Positions 6,957 through 14,871 of a stretch of 36,555 nt of DNA are shown in pieces. The translations under genes were made by a program, and so were the position numbers. This stretch comes from RI-283 sp964487925 (lineage in GTDB: Bacteria > Pseudomonadota > Gammaproteobacteria > SZUA-140), in NCBI GenBank assembly GCA_964487925.1, contig CAZASZ010000016.1, forward strand, positions 1 to 36,555, in the 5' to 3' direction. The notes under the pieces are model-generated. The model saw nothing but the letters and a program-made list of their open reading frames with translations. It was not told where the DNA came from and did not search any database. The stretch's first letter is position 1. Each line of letters opens with the position of its first letter.

Positions 6957-8390
6957 TCAAACTTTCGTCACTTCGTCGGGACGCTGTAAACCATACTTCC
7001 TAAGTTTTTCAACGAGCGTCGTACGCCGTAACCGCAAACGACTGGCGGCATGCGCCACAACGCCGTCGGCCTCATCGAGCGCCTGCTTGATCAGGCTGTA
7101 CTCGAGATCCGACAAGTGTTGCTTGAGATCGATTCCGTCTCGGGGCAAACGAGGCGCGTCAAACACGTTCATGGCATCCCCTGCACCCGCTTCTTCCGGC
7201 AAGAGCTCGACCGGCGACGCCAGCGCCCCCTCGAGTTCCTCACAACGAAACTTGGTAGGCAAATCGCGTGCCGTGACGACGCCGTAGGGGTGCATGATCA
7301 TGAGCCGTTCGACGACATTCGCCAGCTCGCGGACATTACCGGGCCAACCGTATCGGCACAGGGCCAGTATGGCATCCTGGCTGAGCCGCACCGAACCGCG
7401 GCCCTCATGTTCGAGACGGGTGATGAGCTCCTTGAGCAGTAGGGGGACATCCTCGGCGCGGGACCGCAATGACGGGGTGTCGATCGGGAAGACATTAAGC
7501 CGGTAATAGAGATCTTCGCGGAACTTACCTTCGCCGATAGCCTTCTCGAGGTGCTGATGCGTAGCCGCAATGATGCGGACATTGGACACAATTGTCTTGT
7601 TGCTGCCGACACGCTCGAAGGTGCGCTCCTGCAGGACGCGCAACAATTTGACCTGCATCGGCATGCTCATATCGCCGATTTCATCGAGGAACAGCGTACC
7701 GCCCTCGGCCATCTCAAAACGACCCTGGCGAGCGCTGATGGCCCCGGTAAAGGCGCCCTTTTCATGACCGAAGAGCTCGCTCTCGAGCAGCTCGCCCGGG
7801 ATCGCGCCGCAGTTGATGGGTACGAACGGCCGGCCACGACGCGCCGAATGGTAGTGGATATTCCGCGCCACGACCTCCTTCCCAGTCCCGGACTCACCCA
7901 GGATCAACACCGTGGCATCGGCATCGGCAACCTGTTCGATCATCGTGCGCACCTGACGGATGACCGGGCTGTTGCCGACGAGACTTCGGAATAGTTCGGG
8001 GGATTGCCGGGCCTGCCCCGGCTGCTTGCCACCACCACGTCTCAGGCTGGCCTGGCGCAATGCGGCGATCAGCTCTTCATAATTGACCGGAAGAGCAATC
8101 TGGATGTGGCCATGACTATCGACCTCACCTCGATTATTACTGCGGTCCTCATTGACTTGGATCACGGGCAGACCGGGGCCGGCGGTCCGGATCCGGGAAT
8201 AGAGGCCCTGAAGGCCGGCATCAAGATGCTCGGGGATCATAATCCCCGTAACGGCATCAAGCTTGCCCGATACTGCAGGCCAATCATCGTCATCCTTGAC
8301 GGCCAAAACTGAATAATTGACGAAATTCAGGACGGTCTTGAGGACCTGAAGGCGATCCTGATCTGCGTCGATGACGAGAACGGTATCCAT
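6957..8390 (-). CDS. fleQ: Flagellar master regulator FleQ (c-di-GMP-responsive sigma-54 activator)
   Basis: FleQ/FlrA sits at the top of the polar flagellar hierarchy and activates sigma-54 promoters. With ATG at 8390 the product is 477 residues. Residues 1-115 form a degenerate receiver: at the end of its third strand (DAVTGIMIP) the phospho-acceptor Asp is absent. ELFRSLVG at 132-139 contains the LFRS c-di-GMP-binding motif described in P. aeruginosa FleQ. The AAA+ module follows with Walker A GESGTGKE (165-172), GAFTGA (212-217), FERVGSNKT and WPGNVRELANVVERL. A Fis-type helix-turn-helix ends the protein (AASRLRLRRTTLVEKLRKYG). The frame is open to 8447, but similarity to FleQ begins at MDTVLVID. 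No strong Shine-Dalgarno precedes it. Confidence 0.94.
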   Translation of the reverse strand: MDTVLVIDADQDRLQVLKTVLNFVNYSVLAVKDDDDWPAVSGKLDAVTGIMIPEHLDAGLQGLYSRIRTAGPGLPVIQVNEDRSNNRGEVDSHGHIQIALPVNYEELIAALRQASLRRGGGKQPGQARQSPELFRSLVGNSPVIRQVRTMIEQVADADATVLILGESGTGKEVVARNIHYHSARRGRPFVPINCGAIPGELLESELFGHEKGAFTGAISARQGRFEMAEGGTLFLDEIGDMSMPMQVKLLRVLQERTFERVGSNKTIVSNVRIIAATHQHLEKAIGEGKFREDLYYRLNVFPIDTPSLRSRAEDVPLLLKELITRLEHEGRGSVRLSQDAILALCRYGWPGNVRELANVVERLMIMHPYGVVTARDLPTKFRCEELEGALASPVELLPEEAGAGDAMNVFDAPRLPRDGIDLKQHLSDLEYSLIKQALDEADGVVAHAASRLRLRRTTLVEKLRKYGLQRPDEVTKV

Positions 8391-8552
8391 AGTGTGGAAA
8401 TCGGCACCTCGAAGATGGTTAGTCGAGGGACTTGGTCCCATCGGCATGCCTCAGCCCGCCAGGGACCTGGCCCACCAACCACGAAGGCTAGCGCGTTTCC
8501 CCTACCGTGTCAAAATAATGTCACCCCTGTCGGACGCCATCCCGGCCGCCCC
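8391..8552 (-). promoter_or_regulatory. fleQ upstream region: weak sigma-70-like -35 and two small dyads
   Basis: On the minus strand TTGACA lies at 8513-8508, but 17 nt later there is only a poor TAGCCT, so the promoter call is tentative. Two short dyads are visible on the plus strand: GGGAC-TTG-GTCCC at 8427-8439 and CCAGG-GA-CCTGG at 8459-8470. They could be operator half-sites, leader hairpins or part of arsM termination. I see no sigma-54 site here. Confidence 0.3.
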
Positions 8553-9599
8553 TCAACAACAAGCCCCACCACTCGCCGGCTGCACCTTGTCGACAGCAGG
8601 CTCGCAGTCGAAAGCGCCAAAGTGCACCGAGGTATCTCCATGCACGTCGAAATGCCGGCCGAAACGCGTGTCCCGAAGCATGGCGGCGGTGTTGCCACAG
8701 ACCAGTACCGGCTTGCCCGTAAAAAGGCGGTGATGATCATCGAGATCGAAATAGTGCGGATGATTGGGAATTGTTCCCGCGTAGACCGCGATCTGGCCAT
8801 AATCTTCGCAGATGTCCTCGAGCTCGAGGTTGAAGGCGCGCACGGTTACCGAGGAGAAACCGATCATGCCGATCAATGCCTCGAGTTCAGAATTGTCGAT
8901 CGTGATCGTGGAACGGGTCATGGTCCTGTAGTCGAGACATCCCAACCGGGCCAACATCCGCCTAAAGTCCTCCATATATAGCGCGCCGCTTAGGCATTCG
9001 CCATGGAGCACGGGGTCCTCGGTCAAATGACGCGGGATCCGGCGATCAGCGAACACATCGGAAAAATACAATTCGCCGCCCGGTTTGAGCACACGAAAGA
9101 TCTCACGAAGCACTGACTCCTTGTCTGGCGACAGATTGATGACACAGTTCGATACGACGACATCCACCGAATCATCGGCCAGATCGAGCGCGCGCAGATC
9201 TTCAATAAAGCCTTGTCGGAAATCAACGTTGATCCGGCGATAGCCAAAGGTATCCATGTGATAGTCGACGTGCTGGCGTGCAAGACTGAGCTGCTCATCG
9301 GTCATGTCGACACCGATCACACGGCCCTGCTCACCGACAAGTTGCGACAACACATAGACGTCACGCCCCGTCCCACAGCCCAGGTCCAAGACCGTGCAGT
9401 CCTCTAGCGCGGCTGGAATGGGCGAACCACAGCCGTAGAATCGCGCCATGATCTCGGGGTGGATCCGCTTCAAGGCCGATTTGATATCTCCAGGAAGACT
9501 GCTTCCGTCTGTACAGCAGGCGTTGGTCTGCAAGTCACTGGATTTACTCAGCACCCGGCCGTAGTAGTCTCTGAGCTTGGCGTGTGTCTCGGTGGTCAT
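8553..9599 (-). CDS. arsM: Arsenite S-adenosylmethionine methyltransferase, AS3MT type
   Basis: The enzyme methylates trivalent arsenic using SAM. With ATG at 9599 (MTTETHAKLRDYYG) the product is 348 residues. The SAM-binding core is VLDLGCGTGRDVYVLSQLVG with the acidic strand VIGVDMT. All four cysteines used by animal AS3MT align: C29 in NACC, C57 in YGCG, C152 in SNCVIN and C202 in GECL. After the Rossmann core comes the AS3MT-like C-terminal domain (TAAMLRDTRFGRHF). The protein ends in a vicinal Cys-Cys after Gly-Gly-Ala. No arsR, arsC or efflux gene adjoins it. A small dyad GTCGA-N5-TCGAC lies upstream at 9652-9666. The frame extends 23 codons further upstream, without family similarity. 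Confidence 0.93.
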   Translation of the reverse strand: MTTETHAKLRDYYGRVLSKSSDLQTNACCTDGSSLPGDIKSALKRIHPEIMARFYGCGSPIPAALEDCTVLDLGCGTGRDVYVLSQLVGEQGRVIGVDMTDEQLSLARQHVDYHMDTFGYRRINVDFRQGFIEDLRALDLADDSVDVVVSNCVINLSPDKESVLREIFRVLKPGGELYFSDVFADRRIPRHLTEDPVLHGECLSGALYMEDFRRMLARLGCLDYRTMTRSTITIDNSELEALIGMIGFSSVTVRAFNLELEDICEDYGQIAVYAGTIPNHPHYFDLDDHHRLFTGKPVLVCGNTAAMLRDTRFGRHFDVHGDTSVHFGAFDCEPAVDKVQPASGGACC

Positions 9600-9743
9600 T
9601 CTGTATCCCCTGCTCGATTCGTTGTCGTAAGGCGCGATTTCACCACGCATAGTCGATTTTGTCGACACGGCGGGCGAAACCTAACAGTGAACTTCAGAGT
9701 TGCAGTGACCGCCGAGGCTGTTGATTCGGCGTCCGGCGCCGGG

Positions 9744-10142
9744 CTAGTCAGCCGCTGTCAGGCGCAGTAGGCAATAATAAAAGCGGCTGTCAAAATCGCG
9801 AAACTGGAGGGCAACGCCGGACGGGGTAACGCGTACAATCCTAGCGCTGATCTGGTGGAGATAGACAACATTCTGGCAGGATTCCGGAAATACCAGATCC
9901 AGGTTGAGGCTGGATAGCCGGGGCTGAGGAAGATCGATGAAGGCCCCGCCCATGCTGATATTGCGCATTTTGGACAAGACACCGATAAACTTGGCGCCGC
10001 TTCGATACGAAACCTTAACTCGGTGATCAACAGGACGGCGTTCCAACCGACGATTCGGAGAAATGGACACGTTCAAATCCTCAACTGTGACTATATATTT
10101 AATATCGCAAACCAGTTCGGCTTGCATATCGCTATTATACAC
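9744..10142 (-). CDS. PilZ-domain protein (putative c-di-GMP effector)
   Basis: This 132-residue soluble protein consists of a short N-terminal stretch and one PilZ domain. The second PilZ signature is clear (NISMGGAFI, residues 61-69, fitting N-x-S-x-x-G). The Arg motif is less regular: RRPVDHR at 35-41 has one residue more than RxxxR between the arginines, so c-di-GMP binding should not be assumed. Two starts are possible: GTG at 10142, or ATG at 10127 (127 residues). Neither has a Shine-Dalgarno. A TATAAT at 10139-10134 would place +1 on the A of the 10127 ATG, which hints at a leaderless message. Proximity to flagellar regulators suggests a role in motility or surface behaviour. Confidence 0.85.
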   Translation of the reverse strand: MYNSDMQAELVCDIKYIVTVEDLNVSISPNRRLERRPVDHRVKVSYRSGAKFIGVLSKMRNISMGGAFIDLPQPRLSSLNLDLVFPESCQNVVYLHQISARIVRVTPSGVALQFRDFDSRFYYCLLRLTAAD

Positions 10143-10178
10143 GATCTGAACACTAAGTTTCTTTGCGAAACCCTTATG

Positions 10179-10192
10179 AATCCTTAAGGATT
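10179..10192. promoter_or_regulatory. Perfect 14-bp palindrome between divergent genes
   Basis: AATCCTTAAGGATT is its own reverse complement. It sits in the 135-bp region between the PilZ gene (minus) and the first TPR-sulfotransferase gene (plus), about 85 nt before the latter's ATG. The placement suits an operator for one or both genes. I do not recognise the regulator. Confidence 0.45.
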
Positions 10193-10277
10193 ACCGACCA
10201 ACCCGCGCAGGCAATCGCCTTGCCCCGTCGGGACCAGTGGCATACATTGATCCATTCCGGATATTCAGGAACTTCGA

Positions 10278-12083
10278 ATGATCGATATAGCGAATACCCT
10301 ACAACGAGCGCAGATGCTGGCCCAGACCGGACAGTTCAGCGAGGCTGACCGCCTATTTAGAGAGGTCGTACAGACGGCGCCCGGTCTGGCGCAAGCCTGG
10401 CACCTTTGGGGACAGATGCTCATGAGGGCGGGAAACAGCGGAGCCGCCTTGCTTGGTCTGCAAAAGGCCGTCGGTCTCGATGCCGGCAATCCGGCCTATC
10501 TCTTCAGCCTCGGACAGGCCATGTTGAGAGTGGGTCGTGCCGACGAGGCCGAAAAATGCCTGCGCAAGGTCCTGCGCAAGGCGCCCGGGAACGCCTCCGC
10601 GCACAACGAACTCGGCACAATCCTCAAACAGCTCGGGCGAATCGATGAGGCCCGAGCCGAGTACCTCAAGGCCACCAAGCATCAACCGGACTATGTCGAC
10701 GCCCATTTCAACCTCGGGCTGCTCTATTTTCAAGGCGATGATTACGCCGAGGCCACCAAGGCCTATCTGCGGGCGCTGAAGCTCGCGCCGGATGCTGCCG
10801 ACATCCATTCCGCATACGGCATTGCCCTCCATGTTCAAGAGAAAAACATGGAGGCGTTGACGCATCTCAACAAGGCCTTGGAACTCAGCCCTGGGAACGC
10901 CGAATGGCTGGCCAATCGGGCATCTATCCTGGTTGCTCTTGGCAAATTCGACATCGCCTTAGCGGATTACCGGGCGGTCTTGGCGACGCACCCTAACGAC
11001 GCCGGCGCGTGGAAAGGCATCGCCATGAACAAGAAGTTCTCGGACCCCGAGGACCCGGACCTTCACGCCATCGAGCAACTGTTCCATCAGCCCAATTTGG
11101 CGGAAAACGACCGTATCCAACTCGGCTTCAGCTTGGGCAAGGCCTATCAGGACTGTCACGAATACGACCGCGCCTTTGCCGCCCTCGAAGTGGCCAACAG
11201 GCTCAAACGCGCCGAATCGAGCTACAGTCTCGTCGCCGAAAAACAGCGTTTCGCGGAGATCAAGCAGTGTTTCGACAAGGCGTTTTTCGCCGAACGACCG
11301 GACTTTGGTTACGATAAGGATGACATCATCCCGGTCTTCATCCTGGGCATGCCGCGCTCCGGCACCAGCCTGGTTGAACAGATCCTTGCCAGCCACCCTG
11401 ACGTGTACGGTTGCGGCGAGATCCACGACCTCTATCACGCTATCAAACAACGTACATCGCCACTCGCAGAGGCCGGTTTTTCGGCGGCCGTTCATGGACT
11501 CAAGGGCAACCGAGTCAACGGTATCGCCAAGAAATATCTGGCGCGCATCGCGAATCTTGCCCAGGGAGAGCGCTGGATCTGCAACAAGCTGCCGTTCAAC
11601 TTTCTTTATGTCGGATGGATTCGCCTGCTGTTCCCCCATGCCAAGGTCATACACTGCCAGCGCGACCCAATCGATACCTGTCTGTCGATCTTTCAAAACA
11701 GCTTCGTGTCTATGGATGGCTTCGCCTACGATCTCAACGAGCTCGGTACCTATCACCGCCTCTACGCCAACCTCATGGCCTACTGGAACGAGACTCTACC
11801 GGGCTTCATGCACGAAATTCGATACGAGGATATGGTCAGGGACCAGGAGAACCATACGCGCCGCATGCTCGAATTCTGCGGACTCGACTGGGACCCGATC
11901 TGCCTCGACTTCCACGAATCAGAACGATCGGTCCGAACCGCGAGCTTTTCACAAGTTCGTAAACCGATCTACGACAGCTCAATGGAGCGCTGGCGGCGTT
12001 ATGAGGCTCACCTTGACCCCCTTCTGGAGGCGCTTGAACGGCCCTTGGACGAGCCCCCATTTCCGATGAATAAACTCCTGTGA
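10278..12083 (+). CDS. TPR-repeat sulfotransferase, first of a tandem pair
   Basis: The 601-residue protein has about seven tetratricopeptide repeats (residues 5-250, with repeat ends such as LRKVLRKAPGN and YLRALKLAPD) followed by a PAPS-dependent sulfotransferase domain. The 5'-phosphosulfate-binding loop FILGMPRSGTSLVEQIL lies near residues 350-366, and the 3'-phosphate motif VIHCQRDPIDTCLSIFQ near 457-473. No signal peptide or membrane helix is seen, so it should act in the cytosol. The acceptor is unknown; glycans or a protein bound by the TPRs are typical guesses. ATG at 10278 has AGGA 8 nt upstream. Its stop overlaps the start of the next gene (GTGA). The position beside flagellar genes raises, but does not show, a link to flagellin modification. 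Confidence 0.9.
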   Translation: MIDIANTLQRAQMLAQTGQFSEADRLFREVVQTAPGLAQAWHLWGQMLMRAGNSGAALLGLQKAVGLDAGNPAYLFSLGQAMLRVGRADEAEKCLRKVLRKAPGNASAHNELGTILKQLGRIDEARAEYLKATKHQPDYVDAHFNLGLLYFQGDDYAEATKAYLRALKLAPDAADIHSAYGIALHVQEKNMEALTHLNKALELSPGNAEWLANRASILVALGKFDIALADYRAVLATHPNDAGAWKGIAMNKKFSDPEDPDLHAIEQLFHQPNLAENDRIQLGFSLGKAYQDCHEYDRAFAALEVANRLKRAESSYSLVAEKQRFAEIKQCFDKAFFAERPDFGYDKDDIIPVFILGMPRSGTSLVEQILASHPDVYGCGEIHDLYHAIKQRTSPLAEAGFSAAVHGLKGNRVNGIAKKYLARIANLAQGERWICNKLPFNFLYVGWIRLLFPHAKVIHCQRDPIDTCLSIFQNSFVSMDGFAYDLNELGTYHRLYANLMAYWNETLPGFMHEIRYEDMVRDQENHTRRMLEFCGLDWDPICLDFHESERSVRTASFSQVRKPIYDSSMERWRRYEAHLDPLLEALERPLDEPPFPMNKLL

Positions 12084-13756
12084 ACCAACTGACCACGCAA
12101 TTGCAGGATGCGCTCCGGCTTCAACAGCAGGGACAGTCGGCCCTCGCCGAAAGGATCTATCGCAAAACCATCGCCGAGTTCCCGTCCGAGCCCAGGGCGT
12201 GGCACCTGCTTGGCAAACTGTTACATCAACACGGCCATTTGAAGGACGCTTTGCCCATGTTGCAAGAGGCTGCGACGCTGTCTCGGCAACCGGCCCATCG
12301 TTTCGATCTCGGCCGCCTGCTCGTGGATATGGGTGATCACGCGGGCGCCTGCAACTGCTTTGAGGACATCCTGAAGCAGCAGCCCCGAGACCTTGCGGCT
12401 CGCTATCACCTCGGCCATACCCTATATTTGGCAGGCAAACTAAACGAGGCCGAGACCGCCTTCCGGCGTGCAATCAAGGATCATCCGGCACAAGCGGCCG
12501 ACATCTACTCCGCCCTCGGCATCGTACTGCATTCTCAAGAACGTACGGAGGAGGCGATCGATGCCATGCGGCAGGCTGTAAAACTTAGGCCGAATTACCT
12601 GGACGGTCACGTCAATCTGGCAGAGGCCCTCAGGCAACAGGGCCATATTCCCGAGGCCATCAGCCAATATCGCGAGGCCATCGCCCTCGCGCCCCACGTG
12701 GGCAGCCTCTGGCACAAACTCGCCGACAGCCGCCGGTTTACCAGCCCCGAGGATGCGGACATCCAGTCGATGACGGCCGCACTCGATCGATCCGGCACCA
12801 GTGACCAAGACCGAATGTATCTGGCCTTCGCCCTCGGCAAGGCCTTTGATGACTGCGGGTTAGCCGACTTGGCCTTTCCGTTGATGACGCTGGCGAACCG
12901 GATCAAGCGTGCGGCTTTCACCTACGATCCCGAGAATGACAGGCGCATGTTCGCATCAATCAAGGCCCGCTTCACGGCCGAGCTGTTCGCCCAAAGGCGT
13001 CAACCGTCAGAGCATTCGCAAACCCGACCGGTTTTCATCGTCGGCATGCCGCGCTCGGGCACGTCCCTCGTAGAGCAGATCTTGTCCTGCCACCCGAAGG
13101 TCCAGTCCTGCGGCGAAAGGCATGAGTTGCAGTGGTCGATCGAGCATGTATTAAGCGCCGCCAAATTCGATGACGAGACAACGCTGGCCACGCTACCGGC
13201 CGATGTCTTGCACTCGATCGCCACCCGTTATCTGGCCCGCATGGACGCCGACAGTGACCGTCCCTGGCTGACCAACAAGCTGCCGTTCAACTTTCTCTAT
13301 ATCGGTTGGATCCAATTGCTGTTCCCCGAGGCCGTTGTCATCCACTGCCGACGCGACCCTTTGGATACCAGTTTGTCGATCTACCAACGCCTGTTCCCTT
13401 CGCTCGATGGTTTCGCCTACGACCTTGCCGAGCTCGGACAATATTACCGGGACTATGAGGACCTCATGCAGTATTGGGAACGCGTCCTGCCGGAAAAAAT
13501 AATGACAATCGATTACGAGGATCTGGTCACTGACCAAGAGGCGCAGACCCGCCACCTGCTCACCCACTGTGGCCTGGATTGGGACCCGTCCTGCCTGCGT
13601 TTTCACGAAAAGCGACGCATCGTCAGTACGGCGAGTTTCGAGCAGGTGCGCCGGCCGCTTTACACCGATTCCGTCCATCGCGCCGACCGCTACCGGAAAC
13701 ACCTCGGAACTCTGCTCGAGAATCTAGGTCCAATCGACCGCAACGATCCCTGCTGA
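12080..13756 (+). CDS. TPR-repeat sulfotransferase, second of a tandem pair
   Basis: This 558-residue paralogue of the preceding gene has the same plan: TPRs over roughly residues 5-215 (one repeat fewer), then a sulfotransferase domain with FIVGMPRSGTSLVEQIL near 319-335 and VIHCRRDPLDTSLSIYQ near 420-436. Long blocks match its neighbour (NKLPFNFLY-GWI, DGFAYDL-ELG-Y, CGLDWDP-CL-FHE), so the pair came from a tandem duplication. It starts with GTG inside the GTGA overlap with the upstream stop, implying translational coupling. Both catalytic regions look intact, so it need not be a decaying copy. The substrate is unknown. Confidence 0.9.
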   Translation: MNQLTTQLQDALRLQQQGQSALAERIYRKTIAEFPSEPRAWHLLGKLLHQHGHLKDALPMLQEAATLSRQPAHRFDLGRLLVDMGDHAGACNCFEDILKQQPRDLAARYHLGHTLYLAGKLNEAETAFRRAIKDHPAQAADIYSALGIVLHSQERTEEAIDAMRQAVKLRPNYLDGHVNLAEALRQQGHIPEAISQYREAIALAPHVGSLWHKLADSRRFTSPEDADIQSMTAALDRSGTSDQDRMYLAFALGKAFDDCGLADLAFPLMTLANRIKRAAFTYDPENDRRMFASIKARFTAELFAQRRQPSEHSQTRPVFIVGMPRSGTSLVEQILSCHPKVQSCGERHELQWSIEHVLSAAKFDDETTLATLPADVLHSIATRYLARMDADSDRPWLTNKLPFNFLYIGWIQLLFPEAVVIHCRRDPLDTSLSIYQRLFPSLDGFAYDLAELGQYYRDYEDLMQYWERVLPEKIMTIDYEDLVTDQEAQTRHLLTHCGLDWDPSCLRFHEKRRIVSTASFEQVRRPLYTDSVHRADRYRKHLGTLLENLGPIDRNDPC

Positions 13757-13777
13757 AAAATCGAGATCGCCAGAGTT

Positions 13778-13806
13778 GAAACCAACAGGTGTCGAAACCA
13801 ACAGGT
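13778..13806 (+). repeat. Two 13-bp direct repeats, 16-bp period
   Basis: GAAACCAACAGGT occurs at 13778-13790 and again at 13794-13806, separated by GTC. The pair lies just after the second sulfotransferase stop, in the 167-bp gap before the ABC ATPase gene. It may be a small slippage duplication or a two-site operator. The rest of the gap holds only a short CCACC/GGTGG dyad near 13849. Confidence 0.6.
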
Positions 13807-13923
13807 CCGGATCTGAACCGCCCGAAAATAAATTACCCCGGACCACCCACCCCAAGGTGGCCCAGGGAGGATATTTTTCGGGGCATGATGTTCGGCTTTC
13901 GTTTCATTCAGGAGAGAGAGGAG

Positions 13924-14871
13924 ATGGTCAAGATCGATCAGGTCACCCGAACGTATGACGGGTTTAAGGCCGTGGACCGTGTCTCGGTCGATATCGCGGA
14001 TGGGGAAATTGTAGGGCTACTGGGACACAACGGCGCCGGCAAAACAACGCTGCTCAAAATGCTGACCGGTTTTCTCGAACCCAGCGCCGGAACCATCCAG
14101 GTAAACGGTATCGACAACCAGGAGCACCGCACCGAAGTCCAGGGGCTGATCGGCTACCTGCCTGAAAACTGTCCCATCTATCCCGAGATGACCGTCGCCG
14201 CCTATCTCGACTACGCAGCCAGCTTGCATGCCGTGCCTCAAGCACGGCGCCCGGAACGGATCCGGGATGCGCTCCTGCAGACCGAACTGACAGATCGAGC
14301 CCTGGATCAAATCTCAACGCTGTCCCGCGGACTTCGCCAGCGCGTCGGCGTCGCACAAGCGATCCTCCACGAACCTCGGATTCTGATCCTCGACGAGCCC
14401 ACGAACGGCCTCGACCCAACCCAGATTCAGCATATGCGCGGGCTCATCCAACGTCTCGCGAAGAATGCCACGATCATTATCTCGACGCATATCCTGCAGG
14501 AGGTCCAGGCCATCTGCGATCGGGTCATCATCATCCGGCACGGCCGCAAGGCCCTGGACGCACGACTCGACGAATTGCAGTCCGGACACCGCCTGCTCCT
14601 GAGCACCGATGCCACTCCCGAACAGCTGGCGGAGCTATTGGTCTCCCCAGATCTCGCTGTCGAGATCATGACCGTCTCAGACGCTACCCCGGCGCTCGTC
14701 GATTACGCCATCTCATTCACAGACCCAACCATGGCTGAACAACGCGCCCCCGAGATCGCGGACGCCATCGTCAAGGGCGGCGCGCGGCTTTTCGGGTTGC
14801 GTCTCGAACACCGAAACCTCGAGACCATATTCGGTGAGATCACGGCACAGCAGGAGGAGATTGAGGCATGA
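13924..14871 (+). CDS. ABC transporter ATP-binding protein, GldA-like
   Basis: This ATPase of 315 residues has Walker A GHNGAGKTT (34-42), signature LSRGLRQR (133-140), Walker B ILILDEPTNGLDP (153-165) and the switch-histidine region (IIISTHILQEV). The roughly 90-residue C-terminal tail after residue 220 matches the drug/Gld-type exporter ATPases. ATG at 13924 is preferred because a GAGAGAGGAG purine tract precedes it; the frame is open further upstream to 13789 but without similarity. The stop overlaps the next gene by ATGA. With the following fusion protein it should form an export or extrusion-type ABC complex. The substrate is unknown, and there is no evidence for gliding. Confidence 0.92.
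   Translation: MVKIDQVTRTYDGFKAVDRVSVDIADGEIVGLLGHNGAGKTTLLKMLTGFLEPSAGTIQVNGIDNQEHRTEVQGLIGYLPENCPIYPEMTVAAYLDYAASLHAVPQARRPERIRDALLQTELTDRALDQISTLSRGLRQRVGVAQAILHEPRILILDEPTNGLDPTQIQHMRGLIQRLAKNATIIISTHILQEVQAICDRVIIIRHGRKALDARLDELQSGHRLLLSTDATPEQLAELLVSPDLAVEIMTVSDATPALVDYAISFTDPTMAEQRAPEIADAIVKGGARLFGLRLEHRNLETIFGEITAQQEEIEA

Noticed and set aside
10204..10224. GG-N10-GC spacing on the minus strand upstream of the PilZ gene (TGGTCCCGACGGGGCA)
   Set aside because: Only the dinucleotides match; the rest of both halves departs from the sigma-54 consensus.
10959..12069. 297-residue plus-strand frame (11176-12069) and 265-residue minus-strand frame (10959-11756) inside the first TPR-sulfotransferase gene
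   Set aside because: Both are shadows of a gene with clear TPR and sulfotransferase motifs; their composition is skewed and they lack plausible starts.
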